From positions 62,001 through 126,000 of the forward strand of contig JBBEBP010000005.1 in the NCBI GenBank assembly GCA_040882255.1: DNA of 64,000 bases, written 5' to 3'. Origin of the DNA: PWQG01 sp040882255. Lineage in GTDB: Bacteria; Pseudomonadota; Gammaproteobacteria; Pseudomonadales; Pseudohongiellaceae. The notes below the pieces were generated by a model that made no database searches, was not told the DNA's origin, and worked only from the letters and a program-made list of their open reading frames with translations. Positions 1 to 9,043 of this stretch are shown piece by piece (the stretch's first letter is position 1; every line of letters begins with the position of its first letter). The position numbers were made by a program, and so were the translations under genes.

Positions 1-1061
1 ATGGCAAACAGCATCGGTGTCTCGAAGGTCATGGAGCCCTTGAACATGGTGGACATCCAGTTGAAGACCTTCACACCGGTCGGCACGGCAATCAGCATGG
101 TCGAGTACATGAAGAACAGCTGGCCGGCCAGCGGCATGCCCACCGTGAACATGTGGTGCGCCCACACGATGAACGACAGGAAGGCGATGGACGCTGTTGC
201 ATAGACCATGGAGTCATAGCCGAACAGTCGCTTGCGGGCGAAGGTCGGAATGATCGCTGACACGATGCCGAAGGCGGGCAGGATCATGATGTAGACTTCC
301 GGGTGGCCGAAGAACCAGAACAGGTGCTGGAACAGCACCGGGTCACCCCCGCCGGCCGCATCGAAGAAGCTGGTGCCGAAATGGATGTCGAACAGCATCA
401 TGGTGACCACGCCCGCCAGTACCGGCATGACGGCCAGCAGCAGATAGGCAGTGATCAGCCAGGTCCACACGAACAGCGGCATCTTCATCAGTGTCATGCC
501 GGGCGCGCGCATGTTCAGGATGGTGGCGATGACGTTGATCGCACCCATGATGGACGAAGCCCCCATGATGTGCACGGCGAAGATAAAGAACGTCACCGAA
601 TCGGGAGCGTAGGTCGTGGACAGCGGGGCGTAGAATGTCCAGCCGAAGTTGGGGCCGCCCCCGTCCATGAACAGTGTGGATACCATCAGCAGAAAGGCGA
701 ACGGCAGTATCCAGAAGCTCCAGTTGTTCATGCGCGGCAAGGCCATATCGGGCGCGCCGATCATGAGAGGAATCATCCAGTTGGCCAGGCCGACGAAAGC
801 CGGCATCACCGCCCCGAAGACCATGACCAGACCATGCATGGTGGTCATCTGGTTGAAGAAATTGGGATCCACGAACTGCAGTCCGGGCTGGAACAGTTCG
901 GCGCGGATCACCATGGCGAATGTGCCGCCCAGGAAGAACATGGCCAGACTGAACCACAGGTACAGCGTACCGATATCCTTGTGATTGGTCGTGAACAACC
1001 ATCGCGATATGCCCCTGGCAGGGCCATGATGATGATCGATTGCGTGTGCTGCTGCGCTCAT
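1..1061 (-). CDS. ctaD: Cytochrome c oxidase subunit I, aa3-type (partial, C-terminus off the left edge)
   Basis: Catalytic subunit of the terminal haem-copper oxidase, an inner-membrane proton pump that reduces O2. About 353 N-terminal residues are visible, read from the ATG at 1061. They include the TTNHKDIGTLYL start typical of the family, successive hydrophobic helices, and GHPEVY near residue 252. That motif holds a CuB histidine, the proton-channel glutamate and the cross-linked tyrosine of A-type oxidases. The rest of the protein lies outside the window. An AGGGG ribosome site sits in the tail of coxB, and only 5 bases separate the coxB stop from this ATG, so the two are one operon. 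Confidence 0.97.
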   Translation of the reverse strand, partial: MSAAAHAIDHHHGPARGISRWLFTTNHKDIGTLYLWFSLAMFFLGGTFAMVIRAELFQPGLQFVDPNFFNQMTTMHGLVMVFGAVMPAFVGLANWMIPLMIGAPDMALPRMNNWSFWILPFAFLLMVSTLFMDGGGPNFGWTFYAPLSTTYAPDSVTFFIFAVHIMGASSIMGAINVIATILNMRAPGMTLMKMPLFVWTWLITAYLLLAVMPVLAGVVTMMLFDIHFGTSFFDAAGGGDPVLFQHLFWFFGHPEVYIMILPAFGIVSAIIPTFARKRLFGYDSMVYATASIAFLSFIVWAHHMFTVGMPLAGQLFFMYSTMLIAVPTGVKVFNWMSTMFKGSMTFETPMLFA

Positions 1062-1066
1062 GGTGA

Positions 1067-2215
1067 TTACTGCCCCTCTTGCATGATCTCGTTGACATCA
1101 GCAGGCTGAACGATGTCGCCGCTGTTGTTGCCAAAGGCATTTCTGATGTAGGTGACGACCGAGGCCAGATCAACCATGTTCAGCTGCCGGCCATAGGCGG
1201 CCATCGCCGTACCGTCGACACCGTGGACAATGGTGGCCGTGACACCATCCGCATCACCCACGACCACTTCGCTGTCCGCGAGGGCGGGGAAGGACGGCGG
1301 ATTGCCTGAACCGTCAACCTGGTGACAGGTCACACAGTTGGTGCCATAGACGCTTTCACCGGTCTCCATGGCTTCATCCATGGTCAACTCGGCGTCGGCC
1401 AGCTCGGCTTCCATGCGGGCGGTTTCCTGCTGCTCCGCATACCATTCCTCATACTCGGCCGGCTCCAGTGCGTGAACCTCGATGGGCATGAACCCGTGGT
1501 CCACACCACACAGTTCGGCACACTGGCCACGATAGACACCGGGTTCATCCACCACCACCCAGGTCTCGTTGATGAAACCGGGAATGGTGTCCTTCTTGAT
1601 CGACAGTTCAGGCACCCACCAGGAGTGCAGCACGTCCTGCGACGTCATCAGGAAGCGGACCTTGGTATCAGTCGGGATGACCAGCGGACGGTCCACTTCC
1701 AGCAGGTAGTTCTCACCTTTCTCCATCTGGTTGCTGATGGAGTCACGCGGCGTCGACATTACACTGAAAAAGGATACTTCCTCTTCATCTGCGCTGGTGG
1801 GGATGTAACTGTACTCCCAGCGCCACTGGTAGCCGGTAATCTGGATATCCAGTTCGGATTCGCTGGTGTCATAGGCCTGGGACAGCAGGCGGGTTGCCGG
1901 AACAGCCATCAGGATCAGGATCACGAAGGGAATCAGCGTCCAGAGAATCTCCAGCTTCACGCTTTCGTGGAACCTGGCGGGCTGGGCACCCCGGGATTTG
2001 CGATAGAAAATGATTGACCAGAGGATTCCCCCGTAGACAACCACACCGATGGCAACACACCACCAGACAATCGTCATGTGAAGATCATAGGTATCGCGAC
2101 TGATTTGGGTTACACCCTGGGGCATGTTCACTTCCCAGGCTGCCTGCAGACCTGCGCTCCAGAAAAGGAGTGCGCCAGCCAGCAGACTCAACCACAACTT
2201 GGCTTTAGGCAACAT
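1067..2215 (-). CDS. coxB: Cytochrome c oxidase subunit II with fused C-terminal cytochrome c domain
   Basis: Takes electrons from cytochrome c and passes them to subunit I. Its 382 residues read as a signal peptide (cleavage likely after GLQA, about residue 25), two membrane helices (about 45-70 and 90-110), and a periplasmic cupredoxin domain with the CuA motif CAELCGVDHGFM. The extra C-terminal domain (about 290-382) has a haem-binding CVTCH and a downstream candidate Met ligand in TAMAAYG. This makes it a caa3-like subunit II rather than the minimal form. The start has GGAG 10 bases upstream. It is the first visible gene of the operon leading into ctaD. Confidence 0.96.
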   Translation of the reverse strand: MLPKAKLWLSLLAGALLFWSAGLQAAWEVNMPQGVTQISRDTYDLHMTIVWWCVAIGVVVYGGILWSIIFYRKSRGAQPARFHESVKLEILWTLIPFVILILMAVPATRLLSQAYDTSESELDIQITGYQWRWEYSYIPTSADEEEVSFFSVMSTPRDSISNQMEKGENYLLEVDRPLVIPTDTKVRFLMTSQDVLHSWWVPELSIKKDTIPGFINETWVVVDEPGVYRGQCAELCGVDHGFMPIEVHALEPAEYEEWYAEQQETARMEAELADAELTMDEAMETGESVYGTNCVTCHQVDGSGNPPSFPALADSEVVVGDADGVTATIVHGVDGTAMAAYGRQLNMVDLASVVTYIRNAFGNNSGDIVQPADVNEIMQEGQ

Positions 2216-2339
2216 TCGCCGTGTCTCCGTTGGTTAAGAAGGCTGTTTCTGAAAACTTTTGTTATCAGCGTGTTGTTATTGTCGACGTGTCGATCAGTGA
2301 CGTGTCTTTTTTGGGGGGTGCTATCTTATAGCGCAGAAC

Positions 2340-2368
2340 AGTATAGCAAAGAGGATTTCGTGAAATCC
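2340..2368 (-). promoter_or_regulatory. Candidate coxB promoter with overlapping palindrome
   Basis: Read on the reverse strand, TATACT (2340-2345) is a good -10 box upstream of coxB. The perfect inverted repeat GGATTTCGTGAAATCC (2353-2368, 7-bp arms, 2-base centre) lies in the -35/spacer region, where a repressor or activator could act. The -35 match is poor, which would suit an activator. The regulator is unknown. Confidence 0.35.
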
Positions 2369-2461
2369 AGAGAATTCGGCTTGCGCCAGATCAATATGCC
2401 ATCCGGAATTGCGCTTTATGACACTATGCTGTCAATAAAGAACGGTATCGGACCCCTCCAG

Positions 2462-4522
2462 TCAAGGTTCCTGCAACAGCCCCTCCTGTTTTAACAGAGA
2501 TTTCACATCAGGCTCCCGACCCATGAAATCGGTAAACAACGTCAATGCATCATTTCCACCTCCTTTTGACAGAATTTTGTCAAAGAAGGCCTGGCCGGTT
2601 GCCTGGTCAAAAATACCCGACTCCGTGAAACGGGAGTAGACGTCGGCAGACAGTACTTCGGCCCATTTGTAGCTGTAATATCCGGCCGCGTATCCGCCGG
2701 CGAAGATGTGGCCAAAGCTGTTCTCGAAACGGTTGAACCGTGCGACGGGGGCTACGGAGGTACGCTCGCGGGCCTGTTGCAATACCTTGCCGATCCAGGC
2801 CGGGTCGCTCTGCACCGATTGCTGATGCAGGCTGAAATCGAACAGTGCAAACTCGAGCTGACGGACTCCGAACATGCCGGCCTGGAAGTTGCGAGCGGCC
2901 AGCATCCGGTCCAGCATGTCAGCGGGCAGCGGCTCGCCAGTCTCGTAATGGGCCGATATCAACGGCAATGCCTCCGGCTCCCAGCACCAGTTCTCCAGCA
3001 GCTGGCTGGGCAGCTCCACGGCATCCCAGGCGACACCGTTGATGCCGGAACAGCGCAGGTGAGGCTGGACCGTCAGCATGTGATGCAGGCCATGCCCGAA
3101 TTCATGGAACAGGGTGGTAACCTCGTCGTGCGACAGCAGGGCGGGCCGGGTGCGGCCGGGTGGTGCAAAATTGCAGGTCAGAAACGCCACCGGGATCTGA
3201 TCGCTGCCGTCAGCACGCCGGCGCCGGCCGTGGCAGTCGGCCATCCAGGCGCCGCCCCGCTTGCCTTCCCGGGTATAGAGGTCCAGGTAAAAGCGCGCCA
3301 CCAGCTCGCCCTGCCGATGTATCTCGCAGAAACGCACATCAGGATGCCAGGTATCCGCTGACCCCGTCGTAATGCGCACGCCGAACAGCTTCCCGGTTAC
3401 CTCGAACAGTCCCTGCAACACTCTTTCAACGGGGAACCATACGCGCAGCGCGTCCTGGGAAATGTCGTACCGGGAACGGCGCAACTGTTCGCTGTAAAAG
3501 GCAATATCCCATGGCGCCAGTGTATCCCTCCCGTCCCGCTCCCGCGCAAAGGCCTGCAGCGCCTCGAAATCGCGTTCGGCGGCCGGCCGGGTGTACCGGA
3601 TCAGATCATCCAGGAACTGGTTTACCTCGTCCACGGAGCGGGCCATCTTGCGGGCCACGGACATTTCCGCGTAATGGCCATAGCCCAGCAGGGCGGCCAT
3701 CTGCTCCCTGCATTCCAGTATCTGCCGCATGATGGGCGTATTGTCCCACTGCCCCCCGGAGGCGTCCTGATCCGAGGCGCGGGTGACGAAGGCCCGATGC
3801 ATACGCTCGCGCAGCCCCTCGTCCTCCGCGTTGCTCATCACGGCGAAATAGCAGGGGAAATCCAGGGTCAGCAGATAACCATCCAGTCCCTTGTCGGCCG
3901 CCGTCTCAGCGGCGGCCTGAATGTTCAGTTCCGGAATACCGGCCAGCAGCGACCGGTCCGTGACATGCTCGGTCCAGGCCCGTGTGGCATCCAGGACGTT
4001 GTTGCCGAAATCACTGGACAGCGAGGACAGCCGGCTCTGCAGCGCGGCAAATTCCTTCTTCTTTTCCGGCGGCAGACTGACACCGGCGTGTTCGAATTCC
4101 AGCAACATGTCATCCAGCACCTTGCGCTGTGCCGTGTCCAGTTCCAGCTCGTCCGCCCGCTCGCGCACGGTACGCACAGCCCGGAACAGCGATTCATTCT
4201 GGCCCACGCGGGAACGGTAATCCGTCACCAGGGCCTGACACTGGCTGTGCGCCTCGCGGATCTCGGGCGTATTGCAGGTGCCGTTCAGATGGCTGATGAC
4301 ACTCCAGACCTTTTCAAGGCGGTCATCGAACTCCTCCAGCGGCCGCATCAGGCTGTCCCAGTCGGGTTGCGATACGAGGCGGGTGTCATTCAGCAGCGTG
4401 TCCAGCCGTTGCAGATTGTCATCGATGACCCAGGCGACCGCCGGCTGCATATGAGCGGCCTCGATACGGGAAAAGGCGGGAAGCGAATCGAAATCCAGCA
4501 AGGGGTTGTCCGACGTGGTCAT
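2462..4522 (-). CDS. prlC: Oligopeptidase A (M3 family zinc metallopeptidase)
   Basis: Cytosolic zinc endopeptidase that degrades short peptides, including cleaved signal peptides. The 686-residue length fits the family. The zinc motif HEFGH lies near residues 472-476 (in LFHEFGHGLHH). The third zinc ligand is expected in the following helix around ELPSQLLENW. The gene stands alone. The 246-base gap after its stop (2216-2461) holds the coxB promoter region and no other gene. Confidence 0.96.
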   Translation of the reverse strand: MTTSDNPLLDFDSLPAFSRIEAAHMQPAVAWVIDDNLQRLDTLLNDTRLVSQPDWDSLMRPLEEFDDRLEKVWSVISHLNGTCNTPEIREAHSQCQALVTDYRSRVGQNESLFRAVRTVRERADELELDTAQRKVLDDMLLEFEHAGVSLPPEKKKEFAALQSRLSSLSSDFGNNVLDATRAWTEHVTDRSLLAGIPELNIQAAAETAADKGLDGYLLTLDFPCYFAVMSNAEDEGLRERMHRAFVTRASDQDASGGQWDNTPIMRQILECREQMAALLGYGHYAEMSVARKMARSVDEVNQFLDDLIRYTRPAAERDFEALQAFARERDGRDTLAPWDIAFYSEQLRRSRYDISQDALRVWFPVERVLQGLFEVTGKLFGVRITTGSADTWHPDVRFCEIHRQGELVARFYLDLYTREGKRGGAWMADCHGRRRRADGSDQIPVAFLTCNFAPPGRTRPALLSHDEVTTLFHEFGHGLHHMLTVQPHLRCSGINGVAWDAVELPSQLLENWCWEPEALPLISAHYETGEPLPADMLDRMLAARNFQAGMFGVRQLEFALFDFSLHQQSVQSDPAWIGKVLQQARERTSVAPVARFNRFENSFGHIFAGGYAAGYYSYKWAEVLSADVYSRFTESGIFDQATGQAFFDKILSKGGGNDALTLFTDFMGREPDVKSLLKQEGLLQEP

Positions 4523-4624
4523 GGGTGTTCAGTCCTTGGCGAGGCGGAATTGGCGATTGAGTGGCGTCTCATTCTACAGCGTTCCCGCTCCCGGGACACC
4601 AGTAGCATTATGGTGGTTTGTTGA

Positions 4625-4768
4625 TCTCGCGGAGATCGCCAAGCGCGCCAAGAAACCCATGTGACAGCCGGCCAATTCGGATTGCATTACAATTGCATTA
4701 CCAGCCCGTACCGGTCTCACCCCCGCACTGCCCAGCCCTTCTTGGCGCGCTTGGCGATCTCCGCGAGA
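4625..4768. repeat. Perfect 30-bp inverted repeat (arms 4625-4654 and 4739-4768)
   Basis: The arm TTCTTGGCGCGCTTGGCGAT (first 20 of 30 bases, read 4739 to 4768) is matched exactly in reverse complement at 4625-4654, with 84 bases between. Diverged copies of the same repeat occur at 16234-16362. The arms contain short CTTGGCG sub-repeats. Related CTTGGCG/CGCCAAG repeats are dispersed in many proteobacterial genomes. The rest of the 341-base gap between prlC and the carbonic-anhydrase-like gene holds only that gene's promoter region. Confidence 0.9.
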
Positions 4769-4863
4769 GTAAATATTATTCGCATTTGTCTCTCTTGCAT
4801 GCTTGCATGCCATTTTTGCTACAGTACCGTACAGCACTGTCTCAATCGACCAGGGGAGCCATC

Positions 4864-5406
4864 ATGACAATCCGGACATTCGACGGACACACGCCAGCAC
4901 TTGGCGAGCGGGTGCTGGTGGACCAGCAGGCACTGGTCATCGGCGATGTCACACTGGGGGATGACAGCTCGGTCTGGCCCTCGGCAGTGGTGCGCGGGGA
5001 CATCCACCGCATCCGCATCGGCACACGCACCAGCATCCAGGACGGTACGGTGGTGCATGTCACTCACGCCGGCCCCTACAACCCGGACGGTTTTCCGACC
5101 ACGGTCGGTGATGACGTGACGGTCGGCCATAACGTCACGCTGCACGGTTGCACCATCAGTGATCGCGTGCTGGTGGGCATGGGCGCGGTGGTGCTGGATG
5201 GCGCGGTGGTGGAACCGGAAGTGGTGATTGCCGCCGGCGCCCTGGTGCCGCCGGGCAAGCGCCTGGAAAGTGGCTACCTGTATGTCGGTTCGCCGGTGAA
5301 ACAGGCCCGGCCACTGACCGAAGAAGAGCGCGGCTTCTTCGAATACTCCGCCGCCAACTACGCGCGCCTCAAGGACAGGCACCTGGAACAGGGGGCCGCC
5401 AGCTGA
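4864..5406 (+). CDS. Gamma-carbonic-anhydrase-like hexapeptide-repeat protein (YrdA/PaaY family)
   Basis: A left-handed beta-helix trimer family; members bind zinc, and some hydrate CO2. The 180 residues carry repeated hexapeptide turns (for example IGDVTLGDD, VGDDVTVGHN). Histidines in VVHVTH and in GHNVTLHG are placed like the zinc ligands of Cam and YrdA. ATG 4864 is chosen because AGGGGAG lies 6 bases upstream. The frame stays open further upstream, but that extension would run through the inverted repeat. Its stop abuts the stop of convergent aroE. Catalytic activity cannot be told from sequence. Confidence 0.9.
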   Translation: MTIRTFDGHTPALGERVLVDQQALVIGDVTLGDDSSVWPSAVVRGDIHRIRIGTRTSIQDGTVVHVTHAGPYNPDGFPTTVGDDVTVGHNVTLHGCTISDRVLVGMGAVVLDGAVVEPEVVIAAGALVPPGKRLESGYLYVGSPVKQARPLTEEERGFFEYSAANYARLKDRHLEQGAAS

Positions 5407-6228
5407 TCAATGTGCGAGGTTCTGTCGCAGGGCGGTGATCACCGCCGCTGTCGCCGGCATCACCCCACGCCAGATATAGAATGATTGCGCGGCCTGCTCC
5501 ACCAGCATGCCGCAGCCATCGATGGCGCGCTTGGCGTTGTGCTCCCTCGCCCAGGTCTGGAACGCCGTCTCTCCCTTGCCGTACACCATGTCATAACACC
5601 AGGCGCCATCGGCCAACAGCGTATCCGGCAACGGGGGGAGCGTATTGTCCAGCCCTGCCGAGGTGCCGTTGACGACGAGATCGAACGGACCTTCCAGCTG
5701 GTCATACCCGCAGCTGTCAATTGCCTGTTGATCGCTGAAATGAGCTGCCAGCTCCCTGGCGCGGTTCACGGTACGGTTGGCGATGCAGATCGATGCCGGT
5801 TTCTGGGCCAGCAGGGCCGGCAGTACGCCACGCACGGCACCTCCGGCACCCAGCAACAGCAGGCGCCGGCCGGCGATCTCGCCTTCGTGGTTGTCGGTGA
5901 TGTCCCGCACCAGTCCGATACCATCGGTGTTGTGCCCACACAGACGGCCTTTTTCATCGATAAACAGCGTGTTGACGGCGCCCGAACGTTCCGCGCCGTC
6001 ACTGTGCCACTCCGACATCTCCCAGGCGGATTGCTTGTGAGGCACGGTGATGTTCAGGCCGCGTCCCCCGCCCTCGAAAAACTGGCGCACGGTCTGCTCG
6101 AACTCTTCCGGTGGCGCATCAATGGCACCGTACTCCACGGCCTCCCGGGTCTGGGCCGCGAACCGGGCGTGAATGAACGGTGACCGGCTGTGTGCGATCG
6201 GGTGACCGACCACGGCATAGCGATCCAT
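5407..6228 (-). CDS. aroE: Shikimate dehydrogenase (NADP+)
   Basis: Reduces 3-dehydroshikimate to shikimate in aromatic amino acid synthesis. The 273 residues show the N-terminal substrate site SRSPFIH, the catalytic-lysine motif NITVPHK, and the dinucleotide site LLLGAGGAVRG at about residue 129. The downstream NRT (in CIANRTVNRA) matches NADPH-preferring enzymes. The start at ATG 6228 is supported by AGGAG 8 bases upstream; earlier in-frame starts would overlap hemF. It lies 37 bases after hemF on the same strand, probably co-transcribed. Confidence 0.96.
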   Translation of the reverse strand: MDRYAVVGHPIAHSRSPFIHARFAAQTREAVEYGAIDAPPEEFEQTVRQFFEGGGRGLNITVPHKQSAWEMSEWHSDGAERSGAVNTLFIDEKGRLCGHNTDGIGLVRDITDNHEGEIAGRRLLLLGAGGAVRGVLPALLAQKPASICIANRTVNRARELAAHFSDQQAIDSCGYDQLEGPFDLVVNGTSAGLDNTLPPLPDTLLADGAWCYDMVYGKGETAFQTWAREHNAKRAIDGCGMLVEQAAQSFYIWRGVMPATAAVITALRQNLAH

Positions 6229-6265
6229 ACTTTCTCCTGTCTGTTGTTCCTCAGTCGCCACGGGA

Positions 6266-7198
6266 TCAGACCCAGTCCCGCGGGCGAAGAAAATCGGTAT
6301 AGAGCCTGGCCTCTTCGGTGCCGGGCTCGGGATGCCAGTCATACACCCAGTTGACCTCGGGAGGCAAGGACATCAGTATCGATTCGATGCGACCCAGACC
6401 GGACTGCAGGCCAAACAGCGTGCCGCGGTCGTAGACCAGATTGAACTCGACATAGCGCCCGCGCCGGTAGCGCTGGAACTGTTTCTGCTGTTCGTCGAAC
6501 GGGGTGTTCCGGCGCGCGTGCACGATCGGCAGATAGGCATCCAGGTAGCTCTCGCCGATGGAGCGGACCATGGCGAAACTGGTCGTGAAATCCCGTTCAT
6601 TGAAGTCGTCGAAGAACAGCCCGCCGATACCCCGGGTTTCCTTGCGATGCTTCAGATAAAAGTAGTCATCGCATTCCTTCTTGAAGCGGGGGTAGAGATC
6701 CTCCCCGAAGGGATCACAGACTTCCCTGGCGGTGCGGTGCCAGTGACGGGCGTCCTCCTCGAAACCATAGTAGGGGGTCAGGTCATAGCCCCCGCCGAAC
6801 CACCAGACCGGTGCCTCGCCTGCCTTTTCGGCAATGAAGAAACGGAAGTTGGCGTGGGAGGTCGGCACGAAGGGGTTATCCGGGTGGATCACCAACGACA
6901 CCCCCATGGCCTGGAAGGACCGCCCCGCAAGCTCCGGCCGGCTGGCCGAGGCTGAAGGCGGCAGGGAAGCGCCATAGACATGAGAGAAATTGACGCCGCC
7001 CTTCTCGAACACGTCGCCGTTGCTGATCACCCGTGTGATACCGCTGCCGCCGTCTTCGCGATCCCAGGCGTCCTCGTGGAACCGCGCCTTGCCGTCTTCT
7101 TCCTCCAGGCTGCGGCAGATGGCATCCTGCAGTGACAACAGCCACTGTCGCACAGCCGCCGGATCGGGGGCTTGTGCACCGTTGTTCGGGTCGGTCAT
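6266..7198 (-). CDS. hemF: Oxygen-dependent coproporphyrinogen-III oxidase
   Basis: Converts coproporphyrinogen III to protoporphyrinogen IX with O2 during haem synthesis, which fits the aerobic oxidase nearby. The 310-residue length is normal. Visible family signatures are HANFRFF, WWFGGGYDLTPYY, and GGLFFDDFN followed by FNLVYDRGTLFGL. ATG 7198 is chosen because AGGAG lies about 9 bases upstream; upstream extension would overlap tsaC. The order tsaC-hemF-aroE is conserved in many gammaproteobacteria. Confidence 0.97.
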   Translation of the reverse strand: MTDPNNGAQAPDPAAVRQWLLSLQDAICRSLEEEDGKARFHEDAWDREDGGSGITRVISNGDVFEKGGVNFSHVYGASLPPSASASRPELAGRSFQAMGVSLVIHPDNPFVPTSHANFRFFIAEKAGEAPVWWFGGGYDLTPYYGFEEDARHWHRTAREVCDPFGEDLYPRFKKECDDYFYLKHRKETRGIGGLFFDDFNERDFTTSFAMVRSIGESYLDAYLPIVHARRNTPFDEQQKQFQRYRRGRYVEFNLVYDRGTLFGLQSGLGRIESILMSLPPEVNWVYDWHPEPGTEEARLYTDFLRPRDWV

Positions 7199-7247
7199 GC
7201 TTGTTGCTCCTGTATTTCGCAGGGCGGGTGCGGGATTCGGCTCCGGA

Positions 7248-7808
7248 CTATCCGCCACGTATCCACTCGCCGGTCTCGATATCCCGGATGGCCGATGGCT
7301 GCTGTTGACGTCCCAGCGCACCCGGTACGATGAAGTCCATGCAGCCGTTCAATTGCGCGGCCAGTTGCAGACGGTTACGTGCTGGCGCTCGGCCGGCGCG
7401 ATTGGCCGAGGTCGAGACAACCGGGCCACCGAACTTTCTGCACAGGGCCTCAACGAGTGGGTGAGCACTCACTCTTATAGCAACCTTGTCGTGTGCTCCG
7501 CGGATCCATGGCGGCGCCAGCTCATGCGGATCCGGCAGCAACCAGGTCACCGGCCCCGGCCAGGTTTCATCCAGACGCCGGCGCTGGGCCGGGGTCAGTG
7601 CTTCCAGCCATGGTGCGATCCGGGCCATGTCGCCGGCGATCAATATCATACCTTTGCTGACCGGCCGCCTCTTGATCTGTAACAAGCCCAGCACGGCCAA
7701 CTCGTTGAACGGGTCACAGCCCAGCCCCCAGACGGCTTCGGTCGGATAGGCGATGATGTTGCCGGCGTTCAGGTGCCGGACAGCTTGCTGCAGATGAATG
7801 GAATGCAT
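7248..7808 (-). CDS. tsaC: L-threonylcarbamoyladenylate synthase (YrdC/RimN type)
   Basis: Makes threonylcarbamoyl-AMP from threonine, bicarbonate and ATP, the first step of tRNA t6A37 modification. At 186 residues it is the short single-domain form. Visible elements are YPTEAVWGLGCDP near the N-terminus, the KRRP segment, and STSAN near residue 136 that lines the nucleotide site. It lies 49 bases upstream of hemF on the same strand. Confidence 0.95.
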   Translation of the reverse strand: MHSIHLQQAVRHLNAGNIIAYPTEAVWGLGCDPFNELAVLGLLQIKRRPVSKGMILIAGDMARIAPWLEALTPAQRRRLDETWPGPVTWLLPDPHELAPPWIRGAHDKVAIRVSAHPLVEALCRKFGGPVVSTSANRAGRAPARNRLQLAAQLNGCMDFIVPGALGRQQQPSAIRDIETGEWIRGG

Positions 7809-7888
7809 GTTCGGATACGGTCCGGGACGCGTGGGTCAAAGTGCGCAGAAAGTACCCCAGACCGACTGCTGATGCAACGGCAGCGTTA

Positions 7889-9004
7889 TCATGAGACAGG
7901 TCCCTGACGGCAGTAGCCCAGCGCGTTGCGGCTGATACGGCCCCGGATTTCGAGCTGCAGCAGCGCGCGACTCAGATCGGACAGGGTCAGGCCAGTTCTC
8001 TGCACCAGCTGGTCGATCGGTACCGGGTCATCCGTAATCTTTCCCAACACCGATTGAAGGGAATCAGGCAGGACCGGAGGCGGAGCATGGCGGAACAGTG
8101 AATCCTGCGCCGGCGTCCCGTCTGGTGCCAGCCCGGTCTGTTCCAGCACATCGCCGGCGTTCTCCGCCAGTCCGGCGCCTTCTCTCAGTAGCTGGTGACA
8201 GCCCCGGCTCTGGGGATTACGCACCGAGCCCGGTACGGCCAGCACTTCCCGGTTCTGCTCCATGGCCAGTCGGGCCGTGATCAGCGAGCCGCTGCGCACG
8301 GTGCCTTCCACGACCACCACGCCCCGTGACAGGCCACTGATGATCCGGTTGCGGCGCGGAAACTGTTCAGCCCGGGGCGGTGTGCCGCGTGCGAACTCGG
8401 ACACCAGCAGACCCTGTTCACGAATCTGTCCGTACAGCGCCCGGTTGCTGCGGGGAAACACGACATCGACGCCATTGCCCAGCACCGCGACCGTTGCTCC
8501 TCCGGCGCGCAGCGCTCCCCGGTGGGCGCAGGCATCAATGCCCGCCGCCAGCCCGCTGGTGACGGTGATGCCGCAGTTGGCCAGCCCGGCTGACAACTCG
8601 AAAGCCTGATCTCTGCCGTAGGGGGACGACTTGCGGCTGCCCACCACGGCGATCTGCCGGTCACACAGGCGTTCCCGCTGTCCAACGAGATAGAGCACAG
8701 GAGGAGCGGGCCGGATCTCCTTCAGCAGATCCGGATAGCCCTCATCCGCCAGCGTGAGCAAATGGTGGTCCGGCGACTGTTCCAACCACTCGAGGTCAGC
8801 CTCGACCTCCTCCCGCACGGGATTTCCCGGCGCGGCGGCATCCAGCACCGCTTCAGCAGTGCCCTCGGCAATGGCAGCTGCCCGCAACACATCGGCAGAA
8901 GCGCCCAGTATCGCATCAGGTGTGCCGAACCGGTCCAGCAGGCGGCGCCAGTCGCCGGGTGCAAGGGCGCGGGAATGATAGAGCGTCAACCAGTGTGACA
9001 GCAT
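7889..9004 (-). CDS. dprA: DNA-processing protein DprA (Smf)
   Basis: Loads RecA on incoming single-stranded DNA during natural transformation. The 371 residues comprise an N-terminal SAM-like region and a Rossmann core. The core motifs are GSRKSSPYG, TSGLAAGIDACAH, FPRRNRIISGLS and GSLITARLA. A C-terminal winged-helix domain (about 300-371) follows. GGAGG lies 10 bases before the ATG. The gene sits in its usual place between a LysM protein and tsaC; no other competence gene is in the window. Confidence 0.95.
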   Translation of the reverse strand: MLSHWLTLYHSRALAPGDWRRLLDRFGTPDAILGASADVLRAAAIAEGTAEAVLDAAAPGNPVREEVEADLEWLEQSPDHHLLTLADEGYPDLLKEIRPAPPVLYLVGQRERLCDRQIAVVGSRKSSPYGRDQAFELSAGLANCGITVTSGLAAGIDACAHRGALRAGGATVAVLGNGVDVVFPRSNRALYGQIREQGLLVSEFARGTPPRAEQFPRRNRIISGLSRGVVVVEGTVRSGSLITARLAMEQNREVLAVPGSVRNPQSRGCHQLLREGAGLAENAGDVLEQTGLAPDGTPAQDSLFRHAPPPVLPDSLQSVLGKITDDPVPIDQLVQRTGLTLSDLSRALLQLEIRGRISRNALGYCRQGPVS

Positions 9005-9043
9005 ACGGGGCGATCCTCCCTGATCGTCGTTGATGCTGAGTGT

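Noticed and set aside
303..1173. Long open frames on both strands over ctaD
   Set aside because: They lie inside a clearly conserved oxidase gene, are His/Gln/Arg-rich, and have no domain; typical shadow frames of GC-rich coding DNA.
4618..4863. Longer upstream start for the carbonic-anhydrase-like protein
   Set aside because: It would translate the inverted repeat and promoter region; ATG 4864 has a strong ribosome site and family-like start.
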